From the NCBI GenBank assembly GCA_024305405.1, contig JAKNDB010000092.1:3997501-4061500 (forward strand): 64,000 bases of DNA. The letters are read 5' to 3'. Positions 30,601 to 40,400 of this stretch are shown here, piece after piece (the stretch's first letter is position 1; each line of letters starts with the position of its first letter). This DNA is from Dirofilaria immitis (lineage: Eukaryota > Nematoda > Chromadorea > Rhabditida > Onchocercidae). The translations under genes and the position numbers were made by a program. Below the pieces are notes generated by a model. The model was not told the origin of the DNA, did no database searches, and saw nothing but the letters and a program-made list of their open reading frames with translations.

Positions 30601-31184
30601 TTGAATTAAATAGTAATAACGATAGTCTAATCAAAATTGTAGAAATGAAAAATTTGATTAACTGTATTTCGAAATTATTCTAAACATACGAAATAATTGC
30701 TTAAGCATAGATTTATTGATTCATTATTTTTTTAACTTTCGCACTGAATAATTTCCGAAATTTCAGAAAGTAGATAAAGCGAATCCTGAATTGTTCCTTA
30801 ATGGTATCCATTAAAAATCCTAATTAAAGAGATATTGCAAAAATACATAAACGAACATATAATATAAGACAAATTGATTGATTAATAAGCAGGGACCTGA
30901 CCAGTTTGACACCTGTAATATGCAATTTCAGCTCGTTGCGGTTGCTCGATCGGTGGATCAATGTATTCAGGAAGGGAAGCTGATGATATTTCAGCACAGC
31001 TATGCTTGATGATTCGTTTCGTTTCCGGTTTTATCAAATTTTTCATTTCCATTGGTGATGGCACAAATTTTGACTTTTCTGAAAACAATAAATATCTATC
31101 TGCCTTATTGGAACCACAATTAGAACTTTTGTAGTTCCATTTATCGTTTCCTTTAGCAAATATGCACGGCATACTATAGTTATG
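14856..31184 (-). CDS. unknown protein with two membrane segments, multi-exon model, 3' end missing
   Basis: I do not recognise this protein. The model joins minus-strand exons 31184-30897, 28461-28384, 28010-27894, 26336-26192, 16900-16750, 16291-16221 and 14933-14856. Every junction keeps the frame: phases 0,0,0,1,2,1. Most acceptors are good (TTTTCACAG, TTATTTGCAG, AAATTTTCAG, ATCTTTGTAG, GGTCTTTAG). The first acceptor lies 12 bases before an ATG at 31172, so this may be a trans-spliced first exon. The predicted chain has about 92 hydrophilic residues ending RAEIAYYRCQTGQ, a membrane segment (FGQAFILVLTMIILIEQ), a 40-residue amphipathic stretch, a second membrane segment (LLIAMLLFVIALILFITGMY), then a very basic stretch (HERKRSRK, KRRNK) and a mixed tail. 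The first four exons are the firmer part. The 9 kb intron to 16.9 kb and the weak acceptor at 14934 are the weakest links; the right-hand exons could be a separate gene. Confidence 0.45.
16807..16850. repeat. perfect inverted repeat, 16-base arms
   Basis: Arms 16807-16822 and 16835-16850 (AATTTGTCACATAACG and its complement) flank a 12-base loop. The hairpin lies inside the candidate minus-strand exon 16900-16750, which explains why both strands are open there. Confidence 0.9.
16995..19320. other. AT-rich stretch, no gene supported
   Basis: Low-complexity AT-rich sequence; frames here lack splice signals and coding character. In the model above it is intron. Confidence 0.5.
19342..19561 (+). 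CDS. isolated coding exon of an unknown plus-strand gene
   Basis: A good acceptor (GTAAATTTCAG) opens a stretch that reads GVLNEIFALKK, then hits a stop after a run of seven A at 19368-19374. In the neighbouring frame it continues with strongly coding-like sequence: ARNVGALKNGSVEKVLKAGK, LIERSVMQSRNFVDLRWNIA, then VLHSCYVIVMLPNRHYFDDM, ending at a donor CC|GTAAAT. One more A in the run would make a single open exon of about 73 codons ending in phase 2. Codon choice is much less AT-biased than the flanks. Alternatively the exon starts at 19378 after a weak acceptor. I do not recognise the family and found no partner exon; it sits within a putative minus-strand intron. Confidence 0.45.
19600..22800. 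other. AT-rich stretch with a tandem duplication, no gene supported
   Basis: No convincing exon. The plus-strand frame at 20910-21101 is hydrophobic (RRLIALLFVTNLFSLLVLIF) but has no clear splice sites or start and may be chance in AT-rich DNA. Confidence 0.4.
21266..21584. repeat. imperfect tandem duplication, about 150-160 bp unit
   Basis: Copy 1 (about 21266-21424) and copy 2 (about 21433-21584) share blocks in the same order: CGAAAATTATCAC / TGAAAATTATCAC, ATCACTTCTT, CTGCTG..TCATT, CTTTCATCA, GAGATT or AGAATT, ending AAAATAT.TCAAAGTTATT. Substitutions and small indels show it is old. Confidence 0.75.
22807..22876. repeat. GGAT/GAAT microsatellite
   Basis: Degenerate tetranucleotide run (GATGGATGAATGG units). 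Confidence 0.85.
22960..23229 (+). CDS. possible unknown 89-residue ORF
   Basis: An open frame starting ATG ATC TCG ACA with mixed, coding-like codon use. It reads MISTDNSLNASTNCMVLKLN at the start and ends KKRFMMEIALDH before TGA. AATAAA occurs at about 23395, and the following bases (GTGTCCAATTACTTTTTAACGC, 23438-23459) loosely resemble ends of Tc1-type elements, so it may be a transposon relic. No signal peptide and no domain that I recognise. It could be a terminal exon, a small gene, or chance. Confidence 0.3.
   Translation: MISTDNSLNASTNCMVLKLNRRSTFIHKSSPYVKQLRSYVQQQTIQLTSSYKFIAIIDENVYIGNKNFFVMTPLHVLKKRFMMEIALDH
23440..24530. other. AT-rich stretch, nothing recognised
   Basis: No exon or RNA gene seen on either strand. 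Confidence 0.5.
24537..24637. repeat. (TG)n microsatellite
   Basis: TG repeats with TATG interruptions; the histidine/threonine-rich frame on the minus strand is its shadow. Confidence 0.95.
24785..24881. repeat. (CA)n microsatellite, inverted relative to the preceding (TG)n
   Basis: CA repeats with CATA units, about 150 bases after the (TG)n tract, so the two are complementary in inverted orientation. Confidence 0.95.
28998..29186 (+). CDS. possible unknown plus-strand exon
   Basis: After AATATAAG at 28991-28998, 62 open codons read LRRTNEKLLEYSRNFLQIFY, then QFEMNPYRDDDQQLNIIYDI and end ASNESINE before TAG. The composition is charged and balanced, unlike typical AT-rich noise, but no good acceptor or initiator ATG precedes it (only an internal Met). 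It lies in an intron of the putative minus-strand two-membrane-segment gene. Function unknown. Confidence 0.25.
   Translation: MLRRTNEKLLEYSRNFLQIFYQFEMNPYRDDDQQLNIIYDINDLFAIRMTHTIIASNESINE
29190..30860. other. AT-rich stretch, no gene supported
   Basis: Intron in the minus-strand model; the hydrophobic frame on the minus strand at 30371-30634 has AT-driven composition and no splice signals. Confidence 0.4.
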
Positions 31185-31924
31185 CTGTGAAAATGAGCAT
31201 TTGATCGTACCAACTTAAGTAAATTATATGATTAAGCCAAAATACAGCGAAATGATTAATTTACAAATCAGTTTAATACAAATCATTATAAAATATCATT
31301 TGTAAGAATAAGGCTTTTAGGAACGTTAATAATCAGATAAGAAGCTTTAAGTGAAATATTAGAGTTTTCTAAAAAAATCTTTCAGAGGTAACAAGAACAA
31401 TTCAAATTCATTTTTTTCTGTATTAAAAGTATTGCTCTCGAATATATCATATATAACCGGTCGATCCATGAAGCAAAGATATTCAAATTTGAAAGTAAAC
31501 CCAAATATAATCAAAAATCGGTTTCTATTTGAGTATAATAGTGTTTTTTGTTAGCTTCGATTCCTTCTAATTTTTGCGATATTCTTTTTAATGGCACAAC
31601 TTCTGAAACAGTATCGGATTGACTTACTCTGAATAAATGTATGTCATAAAGAGATTTCTTATGAAAAATTTTCTTTAAAATATAAATTTTTATTGGTCAT
31701 AAAGAAATTGAAAGAGTTTTAAAATTTGATCAATTTCAGAAACTTCTTGAGATCTTATAAACAGTTCAAATATTTCTCTCAATAATACATCGTCGATTTA
31801 AACAGATCTTCAATCTCAGATTTCATTAGCCTTCTTTTAGCAGCCGTCAGTTGTGCTAGACCGATAAAAATTCTTCTTCATAAAATAGGAAGTCAAAGCA
31901 AGTGAGAAATTTTTTATGAATTTT

Positions 31925-32311
31925 CGTAGTTAATGATAATTTTCATTCACTATGAATATTGTAGCTGCACATAGGCCACAAGGGAAACAATGATTTCATT
32001 ATTTCATTATTTTTGTTTAATTTGCAGAAAATTCATTAATTTCTTCAGTATCTTAAAAAATTTCTTATTTGTTTGTAATCAGAAATTTCAATTGACGAAT
32101 TAATTATTTGCTAATTAAATATTTAAATATACAAAAGAATTTTATCAACATTGGCATATGTATATTTACAGTTTATCCAAATCATCAAATCGAACTTTGA
32201 GTTAAGCTCTTTATACGATATTACTATTATTATCATTTCTTATCAACATAACAAATAGTTTTTATCGCAGTTAATGATAATTTTCATTCACTATGAATAT
32301 TGCAGGTGCAT
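31925..32311. repeat. dispersed direct repeat, two 46-bp copies
   Basis: Copies at 31925-31970 and 32266-32311 share TTAATGATAATTTTCATTCACTATGAATATTG with a few mismatches at the ends. No gene is seen between 31.2 and 33.1 kb. Confidence 0.85.
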
Positions 32312-33094
32312 ATATTTTACAAATATTTCTAGGATGGTATTTTTCCTTTCTTTTTTTTGTTAGAAAATAGCGTTTTATTAATTTTTTAAAAATTATATTT
32401 CTCCTTTCGCTGCATAATAATTATGTGTAAAATGAGAAGCAATAAGAAAAAAGAGTTGACATGCAGAACAGGGTTTCATCTTTTCTTTAGAAAGATTTCA
32501 CACAAATTCATCATCAGTAACAATATTTCATAATATTCTAATCATTATTATTAAGTTTTTATTCTGTTGTAATAAATTAATTATGAAACTTAGATAAATG
32601 CCCATATTCTAATTAGGCCTTACCCATTTAGTAATTATCTTTTTCTGCAAATTGAGATACTAAAACGTAAACATTCGACGAGTAAATTATATACTATTAG
32701 CTGAATATATGAGGATTTAAAATGAATATTCTAATTAATGATGGTTATGCTATTTTCTATAGCTATAATTCTCAGAAGAAGTTTTGCAGAGTTCGTTTTG
32801 AAATAACTCTATATGAAAATATTTACATTTCGTAATTTTTTTCATTTCTTTGTACAAAATTGAAATCTCCAGATAAATTTAAATTTTAGTATCACAGACG
32901 ATTGTGCCTATCTTATTAAATGGAAGCACTAATAATCAAGTATGGTTCAACATTGATAATTTCCAATCCTCGAGTGCATACTTCAAGTAAATCAATTGAT
33001 AGGCATCTTTTAGAGATAATTTTGATTTTGAAAGAGGTGCGAAATTACTCTTTGAATTTCAACATATATACATGTGAACTAGTGAAATTGTATA

Positions 33095-35407
33095 CTAATT
33101 TGATAATAATTCTTTCCCTTCAGACATTGATTTCTTTTCCTCAATGTAATTCTCTTCGCATCGCTCCTCGAACGTTTCCCGGGTCGAATAATGTTCCGAT
33201 GATAGTGGTCCACTATGAGTAGTGGATACAGTATGTGGAAGTGATGTTGATTCTGCCACCTGATACCCGTTGCGTCGTATCCCTGTTGTATTTAGTTGCT
33301 TCCGGCCATCACTATCCTTAATCAGTTCTGATCGACCAGTCATCTCACCACCAGTACCGATGGCTATATCTGTATCAGTCCCGGCTTTATCATATGCATT
33401 ACCATCATCAATTGTTCGATCGAATGTTTCGCGAATTTTTACTGTACTAGTAGTAGTGGTATACACTGGATTACGATAACCACTTCCACGTATGGAACCC
33501 AATAAATCTTTCTTTTCCTTCCGCATCAGATTTTCCGTACCAAGCCCTTCTTGTGATTCATTCTGCTTGTAAGAACGATAATCCACTGAAATAGAAAATT
33601 AAGTAAATTATGAAGGTAAAAGGATGGATGCAGAGAATGTTATTTTGGGTTGCAAAGTTTGAAACTTTGAAGCTTTCATTTAAAGAACGGAGTGCACGCA
33701 TTATGCCCAAATCATCTGCACATCAATTTTCTTTTATGATAACAATGATGAATCGCATATTTGAATACATGTTAATAATGCCAATAAATGAGCACTTGAT
33801 GTGATTGAAAATATTTTCAAAACTGTTAATAGAATGATAAAAACGAGCGGATTTGTCAGTATAAGTTGTTGAAAGAAGAAGAATATCACACATGCATTAA
33901 TATTCATACAAATCTGTGTCATAATTTGATAATAATTATTTTTTAAAATTGAATTTCATGAAATATTAGAATTTCGAGCAAATTACCATTTAATAAATAA
34001 TAAAATAATTAGATGAATAGCTTTTCTAATTTCCCTAACGGATTTAATAAAAATACGCATTAGCCAGGAAAATTAAAATGTATGAGATATTCAAAAATTT
34101 AATCCGAGATTGACAAGTGGCACTAAGATGAGGAAATCTTAAAAATATGAAGGTGACAATTAAAAAAATAAAACCAAAACAGATGGGGAAGGAAAAATTT
34201 ATGAAAATTTCTATAGCGCTAAAAAGATATGAACTGATATTTGAATTAAAATGTTACAGTAATTTTGAATTAAAATGCCAATAAATATTTCAAATTATTC
34301 GCTAAGTCGCATTTCAAAGATTCAGATAAAGAGGCAATATTATCAGAAGTCATAGTCCCTCGGAAAAATTACTATTTCATAACATTTTTAGTGTATAATT
34401 CATTGTTTATTTATTATACTACATTAGATTAATGAAATTTTGCTATATTTAAGAAATGACTTATTGTGTCCTTTTAATGATGGACTAGAATAAACAAATA
34501 TGAAAAGAGAATTTTGAATTCAAATGAAAACTAACTTTTCGTTTTCTTTTCTTTGTCAAAGGATTTATTTTGCTTTGCGATTTTTCTAAGAAAACAGGCC
34601 ATGGTACTGAGAAGAGCCAGAAGAAGAAATAGTCCTAATAATATAAACAGTATCATCAACCTGAAATAAGAAATGATTTTTGCAATCTTCTGAAAAACTC
34701 ATTTTAAGTTAAACGGATAAATAATTATCTGAAATAGCCAAATACTGAAATTTAACAAAATCTTCATATAAAATTGGTAATTAAGAAAATCGATTGATGA
34801 AAAAGTACCAGAGAGGAATTATATTTTCTTGAGGTATACAACAGATTCGTCCGCAACATTCTAAATCAGGTCGGCATCTGTAGTTCACATTAAAGAAATT
34901 AAGATTGATTATATAAATTTACAAAAATTATGCTTGCATGAATGACACCATTTTTAAAAGTGAAAAATTTCGATTTTTTGAATAATTTTTGACTTTTTAA
35001 ATTATCTGCTCTATACGCTTTTTCCAAGTTCATAACTGCGTACTACACTGATTACATATTTTTTATATCAATGACGGTAATTAGAACGATTATTTTTTAT
35101 TGCAGATGAAAAGAAATAATTAGCTAATTAGTGGCTGCCATAAATCTTTCGAATTGCTAATTAATTTATGTAAAACATTTTTTAATTTTTTAAATCATGA
35201 AATGAATTTTTTAAATCATGAAGTTTACATTCCTTAATGGATGCTGTATTCTTAAATTTCACTTCTCCCAATTTCAATTCCTCACCTAAATTCGTACCGC
35301 TCATTGCGACCGGATACATTGGCATCTTCGAAAATGCACTGTATGAAATCATCGTCATAGCCATCATATCGGATTCCTCTACTATTCTGCTGTATCAACA
35401 GATCCAT
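33095..35407 (-). CDS. cysteine-rich single-pass membrane protein, unknown
   Basis: Four minus-strand exons: 35407-35286, 34877-34809, 34660-34536 and 33585-33095 (stop at 33097-33095). Split codons match at every junction (AG|A, TG|G, A|TG), giving about 268 residues. Order: about 40 residues starting MDLLIQQNSRGIRYDGYDDD, a compact cysteine motif (CRPDLECCGRICCIP), one membrane segment directly after (LWLMILFILLGLFLLLALLS), a basic stretch (RKIAKQNKSFDKEKKTK), then about 160 hydrophilic Ser/Thr/Glu-rich residues. The layout suggests a type I protein with a short Cys-rich ectodomain and a cytoplasmic tail, as in several small CC-motif adaptor families, but I cannot name one. The open frame extends upstream of the ATG with a hydrophobic run (VFSYCLLLYLI) resembling a signal peptide, so an upstream start is possible. 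Acceptors (TTTCTATTTCAG, CTTATTTCAG) are strong. Confidence 0.75.
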
Positions 35408-36125
35408 AATAAGGTACAAAAGTAAACAATAAGAGAAAACGTTATGACCGTCCGTGATTTACCTATATTTCGCTGATAGCTTTATTTTTCGAACTAAAAA
35501 TAAATTAAATTTATCACTTTCAAATGCAAAAATAATTGATGTTGAGTTAATTCGTTAATGACAATGATATGATACAGAAAGAATAGAAACTTCAATTTTT
35601 GAAATAATGCGAACATTTTAATTAATTGGAGATAAAAAATGTTGGAAAATAGCTAGCACTTTCTCATGCCATCAAAATGATTGGAAATATCTGGGGTCAA
35701 AGTTTATAACTGAAGAGCTAAAGGAATTTGCAGTAGAAGATATCGAAAATTTTGTCATATTTAAAAGAAACAGAAAAGATGATTGACAATGGGTCTATTC
35801 CTTTGTATATTTTTTGATAATATCAAGACAATCACTGCAAGAAAAAAAATAACATAGACAAGAAATTGTTGAAGAAATTTATGGAAATCTTTAAATTTCT
35901 ATATATCAACGATTATGAAGAAGCGGCGATCGCAACGATAATTACAAATGTAAATAAATGCATTCATAACGGAAGCAATTCGACCATAAATTTTGTAATG
36001 CAAAAAAGTACGGAAAAGTAAACCAATGTGGTAGAAAAACAGGAAGAAAACTAACTACAAAGTACAATGTTACAATATATCAATGAAAATTGCTGTGAGC
36101 TTTTCTGAATGATTTCATTTTAAAG

Positions 36126-36233
36126 GAGCATGCAGCATGCAGAAATGGGGGAATGAAATAAACCACAGAGCATGCAGCATGCAGAAGCAGAAAATTGAAA
36201 TAACTCACAGAGAAGAGCATGCAGCATGCAGAA
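36126..36233. repeat. minisatellite, three copies of a GCATGC-rich 19-mer
   Basis: GAGCATGCAGCATGCAGAA occurs exactly at 36126-36144, 36168-36186 and 36215-36233, spaced 42 and 47 bases, with similar GAAATAA..CACAGA spacers. Confidence 0.95.
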
Positions 36234-37316
36234 AAAGGAATTGAAATAAATTTAAAAAAAGAGTTGAAATCTAATTTATCGCCCATAAGAAGTTTTAATT
36301 CGGTATTTCGATAACTGAAATCTTTTATAATAATTTATTCCTTTGTTTTAATTGAATTAAGCAAAAAGATGTTGCAAATAATCAATACGTCATTATTCGT
36401 TAGGCAATGATAATGAAGAAATTATGGATGAATAGAAATTACTATCTGAAGCCTAAACTAATCGTGGTTATCGGAAGGTTATCTGAAGTTAAGCAATCAT
36501 GTTTGTGTAGAAGAAAAAACAACAACAACAATATATAGAGAAATTGAGAAGTTAATGATGTTTAACTTTACAAGATTTTTATTATTAACAACCAATTTCC
36601 TCCCTTTCCCTCCTCTTACCACTTTTTCCTTCAAGTTTCCGCATCGATCATATTTGATTTCTTATTTTTGTTCAGTCTGTTATTTTGGTATCTTTGCAAG
36701 AGGGAAAAGGAATTTCCTTCACAAACTTCCAGTTTTCAGTGAATTATTAGTGGTGGCACAAGCGCTATTTTATAAATCAAACAGCGCACAGGCATGTGAA
36801 CTTTAATATTAAATGAGAAGCAAAATAAATATTTGAAAGAAGAGAAATTGAAAATGACAGCATACTTCAAATATGTACTTGTTTTTAAAAAAATTGAAAT
36901 AAAAATCAGATGAAACCAGAACCTAAACTATAACCAAATTTTTGTTTGAGATTAGATAAATGGAACGCTTCGAGAAACTAATTTAGCGAATAAGGATATA
37001 AAGAAGAGCAGAGGAATAATAAATAGATAAGAAGGAAGGAGTTAAGTTTTTAAATATTGAAGAACTAACCATATGGATAGTATATGATACGAAGGGAGTA
37101 GCTAAAAGAATATGATACGATAATACGGAAGGAATAGCAAAGCGAATATTATAAGTTTATAAGATGAAGTGAAGCAAAGATAGCTCGTCGAGATGCTCTC
37201 AGTCAGATGACATCAAATTAGAACTATGCAAAAGTTCTTTAAATAGTAGCACATAACGTTTCTTCTTTTTCATTCCTCTCCTCTTCTCTCATCAATTTGA
37301 AATAGAATTAACAAAT

Positions 37317-37464
37317 GAGTATGTGTATGCTTGTAGTTGTGTATATGTGTATGTGTGTGTGTATGTGTGTGTGTATGTGTGTGTGTGTGTGTGTATGTGT
37401 ATGTATGTGTGTGTATGTGTGTGTGTGCATGTGTGTGTGTGTATGTATATGTATGTATGTATGT
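37317..37464. repeat. (TG)n microsatellite
   Basis: About 150 bases of TG with TATG units; overlapping Cys/Val-rich and His/Thr-rich frames on both strands are shadows of it. Confidence 0.95.
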
Positions 37465-40400
37465 TTTTCAATTTATTCGTCTCACAATGTTTGTTCATAT
37501 CCTTACATAATCTATCATTTCATCTGTCTATTATACATATGCATATACAAATATATATATATGTATATACGTAGATGTTAAAATTAAAAGAAAACCAGTT
37601 ATTGAGAATAAATTGAATTGTGAGTAAATGAATGAGTGGGAATTTCAGATAATATTATTTGATTTATTTTAAGTACTCAAATTCGAGACATTTTCTTCAT
37701 TTGTTTATCAATTTAATTTTTTCAATGAATAAATAAATGGATAAGATCATTTTTAAGCATATTTCATTCAAATTATTAGTTGCACAATGAAAAGCTAACA
37801 ACGAACTTGTAAAATCATTTTTAATTCGAATATGAAATTAAATTAGTAAAATTCAATAATTTAGATAGGATATTTTATAAATAATCTCATCATATTTGAA
37901 AAGAAATTAAATTCTGTAAACAAAATTTTAATAACTTCCAGATATTTCAAATAATTTATTTAAACAAGCAATTTCTATCTTTTATTTGATAGTAATTCTA
38001 AAATGTATTTCATATAGATAGATAATTCAAAATTATAATTCGATTAAAATGCCATATGAAACGTTAAGTTTCAACAAATTGATCATATTTTATAATCTTA
38101 ATTCGACTTTAATTCAAAATTTAAAATCTCTGATTCAATTAAAATGCAATATGCAACGCGTATTGCAATTGCAAAATTTAGTTATAACGAACTAATAAAT
38201 TTAATAATTAAATTTAAATTGAAAAAGAATGAATGGGTCAATTTTTAAAGTATTGCTGTAATACACCTAAACAAACATTATTTTAAATGAATGAAAACAA
38301 TTTATCCAAGAAATCAAATTAGGTCACGTTGGATCAGATTGTATAGTTAGAATCCCATCATCATCTATCGTTTATTGTCCCACATCATTTCAAATCAAAA
38401 CATTTTAATCCTTCCTACTGCTAGCTCTATAAAGAATTAACAGATGTCGAAATGCTGAAACCATTAAAAGGAACGAATTTGATGTTATTTAAATTTTGTT
38501 CATCCAAATGAATCATGCTACTAAAATTTAAATAAGATAAAAATTTTGTCAAAATTTTGCTAGCGTAGTTACTCTCGTCAACAATTAACCGTCATTTTTT
38601 GACTGAAAAAAGCATTATATAGACTTTTGAACTTACCTACAGTAGCTATAGTATGAAATATTGGAATTTTGATGCTTTCTAAATTCATCAGAATTCTACC
38701 ATATTTAATAATTTTTACAAATTGACAGAACTGTTAAATTCAAAAATTTTCAGTGATGGCAGGATCGCAGAATTTTAAGAATTGTTTTGAATCAATGGTA
38801 CATTTGATTCAAATTTATCATTAAATTATTTTTAAATTAGCTTTGATGATAACGAAAATTGTTCGTTTATATTAATATTCTAAACAATATATTTAGTAGC
38901 GAAATTTCTCTTCCTAATTGTGACGATCAATGCTTGAGAAACAATGCAATAATATTTTAAGATAATTTGATTTGTTAAATTATGTAGAAAAATTCTTAAT
39001 TTCATAAGTGTGTTTCATAAATATCATAACAAGTTTCTTTTCTCGTTCTCCTGCTTCCTTTAATCAATTTTAATTTTTTATCATTGAAGTGTTTGTTTAT
39101 CAAGCATGATGAAGACTTCAGCAATAAGTTTTTCCATTTCTTCATTTTTGCAAGCAATATGAAAAAAATTTCGAAGAGCATGAGATTGCAATATATTAAG
39201 TTCCCTTTTAACCTAGAAAATTTATGAGAATTTTTGGATAAAAGACTACGACAAACAAAAAGAATATGTAGATAATAACAGAAAAATATGGATCACAAAT
39301 GAAATAACTACCATGTGAGAGTTAACTTTTAAATTAATCGAATTAATTAATTCCTTTTGAAAAAATAATAAAAAATGAAAAAAGACTTGAAATGACCGAA
39401 AAAGAAAGTTTGATAATTAAAACACAATCATTCTTTGATCGAATGCATAAGTTTTAGAAGAAAGTCAAAATAAAAGCAGAAATTTCAAAGGAAATGATTG
39501 ACTATTGAGTGACTATTCAGTTGATACTACTAGTTTACATTTTAGTCTCATCAAATTTTAATATTTTTATAGTAAACATTTTGACTAAATAATTTTTCAG
39601 GTCGTCCTTTCTAATAGTAAATTAAGCCTATTAGTTGGTTTTCAAGATTTTCGAACTTTATCTACATTTTTAAGCAAATACAGCATAAAATAATTTAGTA
39701 AATGATCTATGAATGTTTGTAACTTTTTCTGCAATACCTATCATTCAAACATTTTTTATTTCTGAACAACGAGAATATGCAAAAGTTTTTGTACTATCTT
39801 TTACTAAACGTTCTGAAATAAACGAATGCTCTATTTTAGCAATGTTTGAAAGATCTGAATAAATCATTTATTGACTGATCATTTCTGACACAAGAAGTGA
39901 TCATTTCATATTGAAATTGCTGATATATGTATTGTTTCAAGCATTTGGAATGTCTCGGATATCCAGAAAATTGACCATGTAGAAAAAGTGATTAAAAAAA
40001 TGGACCGATATTCTCGGTTAGTATATCTCAGGATTTGAAAAAAGTGGAATAAAATAACCGAATTGAGTGGAAATTATGTTTAGAATTCAATTTTATAATA
40101 TAATCAACCAAATAGAAACATTATTTCCAAAATATGCAGAAAAATAAATGAGTTTTTGATGAAAAAAATCGTACTGTAACTTTTCCCGCTTTTATGAGAT
40201 TACAATTTCCATTGTTTTAGATTGGAAGTTCATATCGTATCTTTCAAAAGATGTTAGTCGATACTGCAAATTTTTTTGTGATTCTATAGATTATTTTCAT
40301 TAAGCCAAAAATAACTTATTGCATAGTTAAAAATTTCATACTTTTGATATCCTTTCCTCCAAAGTCTTTTTAATATCTCCTATCTATTTACAACTTCTAG

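Noticed and set aside
35182..35367. Minus-strand frame starting MMAMTMISYSAF
   Set aside because: Alternative frame of the true first exon of the Cys-rich membrane protein; phase does not connect to the next exon.
37292..37581. Three overlapping frames on both strands
   Set aside because: Translation of the (TG)n microsatellite.
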